A DNA stretch of 64,000 nt, taken from Candidatus Omnitrophota bacterium. GTDB taxonomy: Bacteria > Hinthialibacterota > Hinthialibacteria > OLB16. Below the pieces are notes generated by a model that made no database searches, had not been told where the DNA came from, and was given only the letters and a program-made list of their open reading frames with translations. This document shows, piece after piece, positions 8,951 to 16,233 of this stretch (position 1 is its first letter; every line of letters begins with the position of its first letter). Made by a program: the position numbers and the translations under genes. The stretch is from positions 62,001 through 126,000 of the forward strand of contig JACKFH010000010.1 in NCBI GenBank assembly GCA_020632575.1. The letters run 5' to 3'.

Positions 8951-10440
8951 TACACAATCAACCGATCAACCACTTTGCCGGCGACATCGGTCAACCTGAA
9001 ATCACGCCCCTTGTAACGATAGGTCAGTTTCAGGTGATCCAACCCGAAGAGGTTGAGCGCGGTGGCGTGGAAATCGTTGACATGGATCGGGTCCTTGACC
9101 ACATTCCAGCCGATTTCATCGGTCTCGCCGATGACCTGACCACCCTTGATTCCGCCGCCTGCCATCCAGATGGTGAAGGCGAAGGGATGGTGATCGCGCC
9201 CCGTGTTCGGTTCACGACCCACACGGTTTTCGCCGAGCGGGGTCCTGCCGAACTCGGCGCCCCAAATCACCAGGGTCTCGTCGAGGAGACCTCTCTGTTT
9301 CAGATCTTTGAGAAGCGCGGCGATGGGTTGGTCCGCCATCATACAGTTGAACTTCAGACCTTGTTCGAGGTTCTTATGATGGTCCCAGGTGGCGTGGTAG
9401 AGGTTCACGAACCGGACGCCCCGTTCGACCATCCTGCGGGCTAGAAGACAGTTGCGGGCAAACAGCGAGAATTCGCCTTGTCCGCCGTTCTCGTAGTTTT
9501 TCATCCCATTTTCGTCGCGATCCACACCGTACATCTCGCGCGTCTTTTCGTCCTCGCTCGAAAGGTCGATCAATTCCGGGGCGGCGGCTTGCATTCGGTA
9601 AGCCAGTTCATACGAGGCGATGCGCGACTTGATTTCCTCATCGAAAGTCGATTGAAAATGTTCGTGATTGAGGTCGCGCAGAGCGTCGAGACCGCGCCTC
9701 TGAATTTCCTCGTCGACCCCCGGCGGGTTGTTCAGATTAAGGACCGGCTCCTTGCCATTACGGAAGAGGACTCCCTGGTAGGTTGAGGGGAGGAATCCGC
9801 TCGACCAGTTGGTCGCCCCTCCGCTCGTCCCACGTCCGGCGGTGAGGACCACATACCCCGGGAGGTTTTCCGATTCCGATCCGAGACCATAATTGATCCA
9901 GGACCCCATGCTTGGTCGCCCGAATGTCATGACTCCCGTGTTCATCATCAACTGGCCGGGGTGATGGTTAAACGCCTCGGTGTGCAGCGACCTTACCATG
10001 GCAATGTCATCGGAGCAGGTGGCGATATGCGGCAAGAGGTCGGAGAACTCCATCCCGGACTCGCCGTATTTCTTGAAAGTTCGCGGACTCCCCTTGAGCA
10101 CCGCAGTATCCTTCTGAATGAACGCAAAGCGAACATTCTCTGTCATCGAATCCGGCATCTTTTGGCCGTCAAGCTCGTTCAGTTTCGGTTTCGGGTCGAA
10201 GAGGTCGACTTGACTGGGAGCTCCGGCCATGAAGATAAAGATGCAGGCCTTGGCTTTGGGGGCAAAGTGCGGGGGTTTCGGCGCGAGTGGATTGATGATG
10301 TCGCTCTGCGCGCTTGCGGGGCCGCCAAAGAGGCCATCTCGGGCCAGCATGGACAAGAGCGCCATTCCGCCGAGACCACTGGCCCCGGTGGCGAGGAAAT
10401 CCCTTCTGGATTGATGAATTTTTTCTTGAATTGGATCCAT
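8950..10440 (-). CDS. DUF1501 family protein, Tat-exported
   Basis: A 496-residue DUF1501 protein, an alkaline-phosphatase/sulfatase-fold family frequent in Planctomycetota and relatives. The N-terminus has the twin-arginine motif SRRDFLATGASGLGG (residues 11-25) followed by a hydrophobic stretch and an Ala-rich cleavage region, so Tat export is likely. Conserved segments include FMAGAPSQVDLFDPKPKL near 70, FNHHPGQLMMNTG near 158 and WGAEFGRTPLGENRVGREPN near 390. It starts three bases after the DUF1553 gene, with GGGAGT as ribosome binding site, the usual DUF1553-DUF1501 pairing. Its reaction is not established; a role in polysaccharide utilisation is often assumed. Confidence 0.92.
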   Translation of the reverse strand: MDPIQEKIHQSRRDFLATGASGLGGMALLSMLARDGLFGGPASAQSDIINPLAPKPPHFAPKAKACIFIFMAGAPSQVDLFDPKPKLNELDGQKMPDSMTENVRFAFIQKDTAVLKGSPRTFKKYGESGMEFSDLLPHIATCSDDIAMVRSLHTEAFNHHPGQLMMNTGVMTFGRPSMGSWINYGLGSESENLPGYVVLTAGRGTSGGATNWSSGFLPSTYQGVLFRNGKEPVLNLNNPPGVDEEIQRRGLDALRDLNHEHFQSTFDEEIKSRIASYELAYRMQAAAPELIDLSSEDEKTREMYGVDRDENGMKNYENGGQGEFSLFARNCLLARRMVERGVRFVNLYHATWDHHKNLEQGLKFNCMMADQPIAALLKDLKQRGLLDETLVIWGAEFGRTPLGENRVGREPNTGRDHHPFAFTIWMAGGGIKGGQVIGETDEIGWNVVKDPIHVNDFHATALNLFGLDHLKLTYRYKGRDFRLTDVAGKVVDRLIV

Positions 10441-10443
10441 GGT

Positions 10444-13400
10444 TTACTCCCGTGTCATGAACTCATCGAGGTTGAGAATCACTCGCGCGGTCGAAACCCA
10501 AGCCGCCGTTTCGGCGCAATCCTCATCGTCCAATGTCAGACCGGCCAACAGAGTTTTTCCCTGTTCCGGTTGGTTCGAATACATCTGGAGATAATCCTCA
10601 ACCAGGTTTTGCACAATGCCTATCTCACTCCTGGTCGGCTCCCTTCCCAAAGCGAGCAGAAACGCGGTCCGGATGCGTTGGTCGGTCGAACCGCCGGATT
10701 CCTCGAGAATCCTCCGCCCGAAGTGTTGAGCGCACTCGGAGTAGACGGTGTTGTTCAGAAGCGTCAGCGCCTGAAGCGGCGTGTTGGATCGGTTCCGTTT
10801 CCCAGTGGTGACATTGGAATCGGGACAATCGAATGTCAGGAGGGTGGGGTATGGAACCGTTCGTTGGAAGAAGATATAGAGTCCCCGCCGATACTTTTCG
10901 GCGCCCTCGCTCACATTCCATTTCACCGACCGAGCGTACCCAAGGTCGGCCACACCCTCCGGGAGAGGCGGACGGAAACTCGGGCCGCCAACCTTCGGAT
11001 TCAGCAAGCCGCTCACCGCGAGGGATAGATCCCTGATGATTTCCGCGTCGACTCGAAACCTCCCCTGTCGCGCCAGCCAGAGATTCTCGGGATCCCGCTC
11101 ATCGAGATCGAGTCGGGTTTCCGAGGCTTGACGATAGGTGTTGGAGGTGACCACCAGTCTGATCAAATCTTTGGTGCTCCAGCCGTTGTCCATGTACCAA
11201 GTGGCCAACCAATCGAGCAATTCGGGGTGCGAGGGTTTTTCTCCTCGGGTCCCGAAATCCTCGGGGGTGTTCACGATGCCACGGCCAAAGAGGTGCATCC
11301 ACCAACGGTTGACCGCGACACGGGAGGTGAGGGGGTTGTCTCGCGCCACGATCCAGTTGGCCAAATCGAGGCGATCGGGTTGTTTCTTCTCGGGTTCCTG
11401 ACGGGGCTCGAAAGGTTGCAACACCGCGAGGGTGGTCGGCTGAACGGGATCTCCCGGACGGAGGAAATCGCCGCGAGTGTGGATGTGAGTCGTTGGCGGC
11501 TCCGGATTGGCGACAAGGGTTTGCGCCTTGGTGTCGGGAGGATTCGGTTTCCCCTCGTCATGTTTCGCGAGTTTGTCCAAAAGTTTTTTGGACTCGGGTT
11601 CGATCGTTCCGAAATAATCGAGAAGCCGATCGGTCTGCTCCTCGGTTCGATTCTCGACCGCGGTGGCGAGAATGGCGGGGATGTCCGGTGGAATCTCCAA
11701 GTGCTCTCTGGGTCCGGATGCGGCGAAAAGACGGAACCTTCCGAGACCATGATTGTTGCCATAACTGAAGTCGAGGCGGATTTGGAGAATCGATCCCTCC
11801 TCGAAACCGACTTCCTTCTCGGCGACAAAAACACCCTGACGGTCCACATTGAGGCTCGGGTCGCGCCAAGCGTCGATCGACCAACCGGTGCTCTCTTTGC
11901 CGTCGATGGCATCATCGACCTCGTAGCCCTCTTGTTCGTAATCCGCACTGGCCGTTACGAACTTGAGTGGCTCGTCCATCTTGGGGTTGGATTTCTTCCG
12001 AACCTTCGCCTCAATTTCGGTTAGCATAAAATTCCCGTGCCGGGCGCGGCCCGGACCATTGCGGGGAAGGCGAGAATCGGTGATCGCCTCCAATCGCAAT
12101 CCGGTCACTCCCGACAGACCGAGAGGTGCGACCAGGATGTATTCGTCGGCGGTTGGGTTTTCCCCGCCGACAAAGATCGACCCGTCATCCAGGATCTCGA
12201 AGGTCGCTCCGCCGATGGACGCCATCGAGGTGGGGCGCAACAATTCCCAATGAACGTCGGCGACATCCTGCTCCTTCTCCCAGGCGGGCAGTTTCTCGGC
12301 CAGGGTCGGGCGGTAGTCGGCGATCTCCCCTTCGATCTCTTTTCTCTCATTCTTCCATTCCGCGAGTCTGGTTTCGTAGTCGCGTTGTTGCCACGGAAGA
12401 ACCGCGGGGATGTCTTTTTCGACCGCGTGATCGAAGAAGGAGTACATCTGATAATACTCGCGTTGAGTGATTGGATCGTATTTGTGGGTGTGGCATTGGG
12501 CGCAACCGATGGTCAGCCCCAGAAAGACCGTGCCGGTGGTGTTGATCCGGTCGACATTCTGTTTGACCCGATCTTCCTCGGGGTCGATGCCTCCCTCACG
12601 ATTGGTCAGGGTGTTGCGATGGAAACCTGTGGCGACCTTGGCGGGGGTCCCGCCATCGGGAAGGAGATCGCCGGCGAGTTGCTGGATAGTGAAGCGATCG
12701 TAGGGGAGATCCCGGTTAAAAGCCTTGATCACCCATTCGCGATATCGCCAGGCATTCGGGCGTGGGAGGTCCTTTTCATAACCATCGCTGTCGGCATAGC
12801 GCGCGAGGTCCAGCCAGTGCCGGGCCATGCGCTCTCCATAGTGCGGCGAATCGAGCAATCGGTCGACCAACTTTTCGTAGGCGTTCGGGTCGGTGTCGTT
12901 AACGAAAGCGAGAACTTCCTCCGGCGTCGGGGGGAGTCCGGTCAAGTCGAGAGAAAGGCGACGAATCAGAGTCCAACGGTCAGCGGGACGAGAAGGTTCC
13001 ACGCCCTTCGCCTCGAGGTTGTTCAGGACGAAGGAGTCGATCGGATTCCGCACCCAATCTGCGTTCTTTACCTGGGGAACCTCGGGGTTTTTAATCGGCT
13101 GGAACGCCCAATGATCGGAGTTGGGAATCTCGACTTCCTTTTCCCCTTCCGGCCAGTCGGCCCCCTCATCGATCCAGCGCTTGATCAATTCGGCCTCTTC
13201 CTTCGGAACGGGATCGCCGGAGGGGGGCATCTGGAGGTCCGGGTCGAGACCGGCGATGGCGCGATAAAGGGGGCTCTCCTCCCCCTTGCCTGGGAGAATC
13301 GCTTTACCGTAATCGCCGCCGAGCATCGCTGGCTCTTTGTGATCCAATCGAAACCCGCTCTTCTGTTTCTCGGGCCCGTGACATTTCAGGCACCGGTTCT

Positions 13401-13524
13401 CGAAGATCGGTTGGATCTGAGATTCGAAATCAATCTTCTTCGAGTCTTGCGCGGAAACCGTGGGAAGAGATATCAATAAAGCAAGAGTTGATATCACGGT
13501 GAGAAGGCTTATTCGTTTCGTCAT
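10444..13524 (-). CDS. DUF1549/DUF1553 protein with PSCyt1 heme domain
   Basis: A large exported protein (about 1026 residues from the ATG at 13524) with a signal peptide KRISLLTVISTLALLISLP. A planctomycete cytochrome C (PSCyt1) domain carries the heme motif CLKCHGPEKQ near residue 45 and MPPSGDPVP. DUF1549 follows at about 155-370 with RRLSLDLTGLPPTPEEV, HWLDLARYADSDGYE and a second CXXCH, CAQCHTHKYDP. DUF1553 spans about 700-960, with NPLTSRVAVNRWWMHLFGRG. It leads the operon with the DUF1501 and hydrolase genes. The pairing is widely seen but biochemically uncharacterised; extracytoplasmic electron transfer is a guess from the heme motifs. A GTG at 13539 is an alternative start; the ATG gives a cleaner signal peptide. 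Confidence 0.93.
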   Translation of the reverse strand: MTKRISLLTVISTLALLISLPTVSAQDSKKIDFESQIQPIFENRCLKCHGPEKQKSGFRLDHKEPAMLGGDYGKAILPGKGEESPLYRAIAGLDPDLQMPPSGDPVPKEEAELIKRWIDEGADWPEGEKEVEIPNSDHWAFQPIKNPEVPQVKNADWVRNPIDSFVLNNLEAKGVEPSRPADRWTLIRRLSLDLTGLPPTPEEVLAFVNDTDPNAYEKLVDRLLDSPHYGERMARHWLDLARYADSDGYEKDLPRPNAWRYREWVIKAFNRDLPYDRFTIQQLAGDLLPDGGTPAKVATGFHRNTLTNREGGIDPEEDRVKQNVDRINTTGTVFLGLTIGCAQCHTHKYDPITQREYYQMYSFFDHAVEKDIPAVLPWQQRDYETRLAEWKNERKEIEGEIADYRPTLAEKLPAWEKEQDVADVHWELLRPTSMASIGGATFEILDDGSIFVGGENPTADEYILVAPLGLSGVTGLRLEAITDSRLPRNGPGRARHGNFMLTEIEAKVRKKSNPKMDEPLKFVTASADYEQEGYEVDDAIDGKESTGWSIDAWRDPSLNVDRQGVFVAEKEVGFEEGSILQIRLDFSYGNNHGLGRFRLFAASGPREHLEIPPDIPAILATAVENRTEEQTDRLLDYFGTIEPESKKLLDKLAKHDEGKPNPPDTKAQTLVANPEPPTTHIHTRGDFLRPGDPVQPTTLAVLQPFEPRQEPEKKQPDRLDLANWIVARDNPLTSRVAVNRWWMHLFGRGIVNTPEDFGTRGEKPSHPELLDWLATWYMDNGWSTKDLIRLVVTSNTYRQASETRLDLDERDPENLWLARQGRFRVDAEIIRDLSLAVSGLLNPKVGGPSFRPPLPEGVADLGYARSVKWNVSEGAEKYRRGLYIFFQRTVPYPTLLTFDCPDSNVTTGKRNRSNTPLQALTLLNNTVYSECAQHFGRRILEESGGSTDQRIRTAFLLALGREPTRSEIGIVQNLVEDYLQMYSNQPEQGKTLLAGLTLDDEDCAETAAWVSTARVILNLDEFMTRE

Positions 13525-13626
13525 TTTATTCCGAACCACCCTGGGGATAGAAAGACATTTCGCATTCCACTCAATATACCACGCACCGAGGATAGCGCAA
13601 AAGGGCGAAAAAAAGTTTTTTCAATC

Positions 13627-13643
13627 CTGGCACAGACACTGCT
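13627..13643 (+). promoter_or_regulatory. Sigma-54-type promoter
   Basis: CTGGCACAGACACTGCT matches the consensus YTGGCACGRNNNTTGCW at all but two positions, with GG and GC ten bases apart as required. Transcription would start near 13654, some 65 bases before the ATG of the 29-residue peptide gene. No enhancer-binding activator is recognised in the window. Confidence 0.55.
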
Positions 13644-13719
13644 AAGAAGAGGGGGGAAGGGAAAAACACCGGCAAGGGAATGGCGGTGGGGAAAGACGAG
13701 ATTCAAGGAGGAACCGAAG

Positions 13720-13809
13720 ATGAACACCTTAATTTCCCGCTTACAAACCCTTTTCAACCTGACCATCGTGGCCGTTCTCATCTATTGCTTCATCCGCTGC
13801 CTGGAGTAA
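13720..13809 (+). CDS. 29-residue single-helix membrane peptide
   Basis: A short reading frame starting MNTLISRLQTLF and ending CFIRCLE. Residues about 10-25 form one hydrophobic helix, with Cys at 23 and 27 near the C-terminus. GGAGG stands nine bases before the ATG, and a sigma-54-like promoter lies 80 bases upstream, so the frame has both transcription and translation signals. Function is unknown. It is the only plus-strand gene in the first 17.9 kb, which adds to its interest. Confidence 0.55.
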   Translation: MNTLISRLQTLFNLTIVAVLIYCFIRCLE

Positions 13810-13979
13810 ACCCGCGCGAAAAGATTCTCATCGATGCGCACGATATCGCACACCGAGATGTTCGATGAGGTGGAACAGAAGGTGCTCCGGGGAAGCCTCG
13901 CCTTCCCCGTATGGGGGCGAGGGATCGGAAAACCCGCATGACCGGGATTCCCACATCGGTCTTTTGAACAGTCAAATAA

Positions 13980-14013
13980 GTGTCATTCCGACGCAAGGAG
14001 GAATCTGTCGGGA
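13980..14013. repeat. Intergenic repeat, GTCATTCCGACG family
   Basis: Second copy of the repeat at 5253-5286: GTGTCATTCCGACGCAAGGA followed by GGAATCTGTCGGGA, with a few substitutions relative to the first. Confidence 0.7.
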
Positions 14014-14059
14014 GGATAAACTTTGAACAAACAATCGAACTTACCCAGTTCGATTCAGC

Positions 14060-14115
14060 CCGCCACGGAATCAATTCCGAGGCTACGCGAAGAGCCGTCC
14101 GTTGAAACGGACTCG
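14060..14115. repeat. Two-hairpin dispersed repeat, copy 2
   Basis: Second copy of the element at 7781-7837, in the same orientation. It keeps the perfect GTCCGTTGAAACGGAC hairpin and CGCCACGGAATCAATTC at its left end. Confidence 0.75.
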
Positions 14116-14216
14116 GATCGATTGGAGACCCGGAAGATCGATGAGGTGGGTCTCTCCACTCAGATTTCTCCTAACGTCCTAAGGAAACGATTTGAAACTG
14201 CCGGAAAGTCTGATCC

Positions 14217-14292
14217 ATGTCATTCCTGCGAAGGCAGGAATCCAGGGGGTAGGTCCTGGCCCTGGATACCCGCCTCCGCGGGTATGACGCAT
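14217..14292. repeat. Inverted pair of REP-like repeats
   Basis: GTCATTCCTGCGAAGGCAGG followed by AATCCAGGG, then after a short loop the opposite orientation CCCTGGATACCCGCCTCCGC followed by GGGTATGAC. This is a BIME-like head-to-head pair of the common GTCATTCCxGCxxxxGCxGGAAT repeat. A single copy is at 15948-15970. Confidence 0.75.
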
Positions 14293-14401
14293 TCGTAATC
14301 AGCGGCCACTCCGCTGCACACTCGAAATGACAGTCAGTACTCGCCCTCCCTTCGGAACTAGCGTTCCACCTAGGTGTTTGTGCTCCCCCCCCCTCGGCTC
14401 C

Positions 14402-14453
14402 CGCGCGGAGTTGCACTCCGTGCGATGAATTCTTGGAGGAGTTCCACTCCTCG
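14402..14453. repeat. Paired hairpin repeat, intergenic copy
   Basis: CGCGCGGAGTTGCACTCCGT with GCG, then GGAGGAGTTCCACTCCTCG. Same two-hairpin composite as at 8872-8922 (there inside a gene) in the opposite orientation. Confidence 0.8.
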
Positions 14454-14464
14454 AGCCGCACCCC

Positions 14465-14742
14465 TCACCCCGCCCCCTCCACCAGCGCGATCTCCTCTTC
14501 GGTGAGGCCATAGAGTTCATAAACGATGGAATCGATCTCGCGGTCGGCTGCGCCGATCCTCCTTTCGAGGACTTCGCTGGAACGTGGCTCCCGCCTCGTT
14601 CCCTCCCCGGTCCGCGCCCCCTCGATCTCCCGATGCATCGCAAGCAGGCTCCTGCCAACTCCACCACCCGGTCATGCCACGCTTTGTCAATCAGCAATTG
14701 AAAATCTGGCCCCGGAAGGGTATTATGGTAATGGAATCTGAA
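14465..14742 (-). pseudogene. C-terminal stub of an Eco57I-like restriction-modification protein
   Basis: About 92 residues remain: PDFQLLIDKAWHDRVVEL, then after one missing G near 14655, SLLAMHREIEGART and RREIDSIVYELYGLTEEEI-like sequence (read here as ADREIDSIVYELYGLTEEEI) up to the stop. These are typical of the extreme C-terminus of single-chain N6-adenine methyltransferase/restriction proteins. No start codon, no methyltransferase motifs and no recognition domain precede it. Its N-terminal counterpart is at 15574-15861 on the other side of the DUF3800 gene. Confidence 0.65.
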
Positions 14743-14802
14743 TCACGGCTCATCCGTGTAGTAGGATTCCTCCGGGGGCGGAAACGCCCCCTTTCCTTTT
14801 TC

Positions 14803-15570
14803 CTAGAGCCTGACAATCCCCATCGGATCTTTCGACGACGCCACCTTGCACAGGTTGGATTCAAGTTTCAAAAAATAATTCTGGCCGCTTTTCTTTCTAA
14901 CATAGGCGCTTGGTTTCAGGTGTTGATAGAGCAAATACGCGGTCAGATCCACTGCTTGAATGAAGTAGGAATGCGCGGAATCTCGGAAGTTCGGGTCCTC
15001 GACCACAGTGGTCAGCATGAGGTTCCGATAGCCGGTTCCAACTTCGGTTCTGTCGGGAACTGGATTGTACCTGCGCATCTTCCGGACCAGCGAGGTCAGC
15101 TTTTTGACATCGGTCTGATCAGGAAACAGCATTGCTTTTTCATTGGGATCCCCCGACCCAGAGAAATTCCGACGGAGGATCGTGTTTTCCAACCTCTGTA
15201 TCAAAGTCTTCCAGGCAACCTCGAAGACATTGTACGTTTCCGGCTTTCCCCGCTTATCCACGACCACATTGATGATGTCGATCTCCGGAATGGAGCCTAG
15301 AAGGTCCGCGAAGTTCCGAATGATGGTCAAACGATGGTGTCTCTTGATACGAACCAGATCGCCGGGGCGGCTAATCATCCGGGAGGCGTGAAACTCGTCT
15401 CTCATACCCATCCCGAACTGGTTTTTGACCCGATGCCGAAACGCCCGAATCAACCCCAGGGTGTCATACCACTTGGATTCGTGGATGACCAAACCGCTGA
15501 GGATGAAATACTCGGTGGGCGAATCCACAAGCCCGCAATCCCCGCTTTCGTCAACATACATCAAGAACAT
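14803..15570 (-). CDS. DUF3800 domain protein
   Basis: A 255-residue DUF3800 protein, a family with an RNase H-like fold often met in defence and mobile contexts but without settled function. The N-terminal strand MYVDESGDCG carries the hallmark acidic pair; further conserved parts are EFHASRMI near 63, INVVVDKRGKP near 100 and the C-terminal QAVDLTAYLLYQH near 210 with another acidic residue. The set of acidic residues expected for metal-dependent hydrolysis appears present. It begins four bases after the stop of an N-terminal stub of an Eco57I-like protein and is followed by the C-terminal stub, so it sits exactly where the body of that gene should be. A GC-rich hairpin with a GAAA loop (14775-14792) follows it. 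Confidence 0.85.
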   Translation of the reverse strand: MFLMYVDESGDCGLVDSPTEYFILSGLVIHESKWYDTLGLIRAFRHRVKNQFGMGMRDEFHASRMISRPGDLVRIKRHHRLTIIRNFADLLGSIPEIDIINVVVDKRGKPETYNVFEVAWKTLIQRLENTILRRNFSGSGDPNEKAMLFPDQTDVKKLTSLVRKMRRYNPVPDRTEVGTGYRNLMLTTVVEDPNFRDSAHSYFIQAVDLTAYLLYQHLKPSAYVRKKSGQNYFLKLESNLCKVASSKDPMGIVRL

Positions 15571-15573
15571 CTT

Positions 15574-15861
15574 TTATCCCCCCCACCCCGCCTCCACAAA
15601 AAACTTTCGCTCGCTTCCGATGCGGAAACAGTAATCGGGGGCCGAGACTTTTTCTTTGACACGCAGCGAGTCCTCGTGGATCACCTCGCGGTAGCGTTCG
15701 GAGTAACCCGCTTTGTTGTTGATATCCCAGCCGAGTGCCTGAAAGAAGGGATCGATGAAATCGCGGCGTACCTGGGTTTCGTTGTAGGCGCCGCGTTTGT
15801 AATCCTCGACCTGAGTGTGAAACCGTTCCACCAACCGCTTCACCGTATCCGGCGCGCCCAT
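15574..15861 (-). pseudogene. N-terminal stub of an Eco57I-like restriction-modification protein
   Basis: From the ATG at 15861 (GGAGG eight bases before it) about 95 residues read VKRLVERFHTQVEDY, YNETQVRRDFIDPFFQALGW and APDYCFRIGSERKFFVEA, the normal N-terminal nuclease domain of type IIG/Eco57I-like proteins, including acidic residues typical of a PD-(D/E)XK core. Right after FVEA, where the family continues with KKP, the frame turns into GWGG and stops. The family is normally 800-1200 residues, so more than 85 percent is missing. Confidence 0.75.
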
Positions 15862-15882
15862 GGATAAACCCTCCAGAACCAA

Positions 15883-16178
15883 AAGATGGGACCAAAGTTA
15901 GAAGGATAGGGGTTGAGAGGGAAGGGGGGAATTGGCCGGGGTTGGGGATTCCCGCCTCCGCGGGAATGACATGCGGGGATGACTCGGGTGGATGACGCGG
16001 GACACCTGCGCCGAGATTCCTTTCTCGGCGCAACTTCAGCAGGAATCCCTTCCTGCGAATAGAACTGCCCAGTCTTATCCTCTCATCCAGCTCTCCGGCG
16101 AGCGATGGCACGAAAGGATTCGTGCGGAAGGGGGTTCGAGAAAGGATTCTCGAACCAGGTGTGGATGAGGGAAAAGGG
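15883..16178. other. Intergenic stretch made mostly of hairpin repeats
   Basis: No gene is supported in the ~350 bases between the restriction-modification stub and the GH-like gene. It holds a REP-like repeat at 15948-15970 (ATTCCCGCCTCCGCGGGAAT), a perfect ten-pair hairpin at 16007-16032 (TGCGCCGAGA/TCTCGGCGCA), a small GCAGGAATCCCTTCCTGC hairpin, and the repeat at 16104-16159. Confidence 0.7.
16104..16159. repeat. ATGGCACGAA...GAACC double-hairpin repeat
   Basis: GCACGAAAGGATTCGTGC and GGTTCGAGAAAGGATTCTCG with AACC form two hairpins. Related copies occur at 49259-49312, 52460-52550 and 55657-55712, so this family is spread over at least 40 kb. Confidence 0.75.
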
Positions 16179-16213
16179 CCGTCCGCCCAGGGAGGGAACT
16201 CTTGGGCGGACGG
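16179..16213 (-). terminator. Intrinsic terminator after the GH-like gene
   Basis: CCGTCCGCCCA and TGGGCGGACGG form a perfect eleven-pair stem with a 13-base loop. On the minus strand it is followed by CCTTTTCCC. It lies 21 bases past the stop of the gene at 16234. Confidence 0.65.
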
Positions 16214-16233
16214 GTTTGGTAGTCGATTCTCGA

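Larger units (their letters stand above)
13810..14464. other. Repeat-filled intergenic stretch
   Basis: No gene is supported. At least four families of palindromic repeats follow each other here (separately listed at 13980, 14060, 14217 and 14402), with a further fragment, CGAAATGACAG, near 14324. It borders the disrupted restriction-modification locus and looks like an insertion-tolerant region. Confidence 0.7.

Noticed and set aside
12037..13479. 480-residue open frame antisense to the DUF1553 gene
   Set aside because: Shadow of a high-GC third-position gene; the sense strand has heme motifs and conserved domains.
14775..14792. Terminator for the DUF3800 gene
   Set aside because: GGGGGCG/CGCCCCC has its T-rich tail on the plus strand, the wrong direction for the minus-strand gene; more likely another palindromic repeat.
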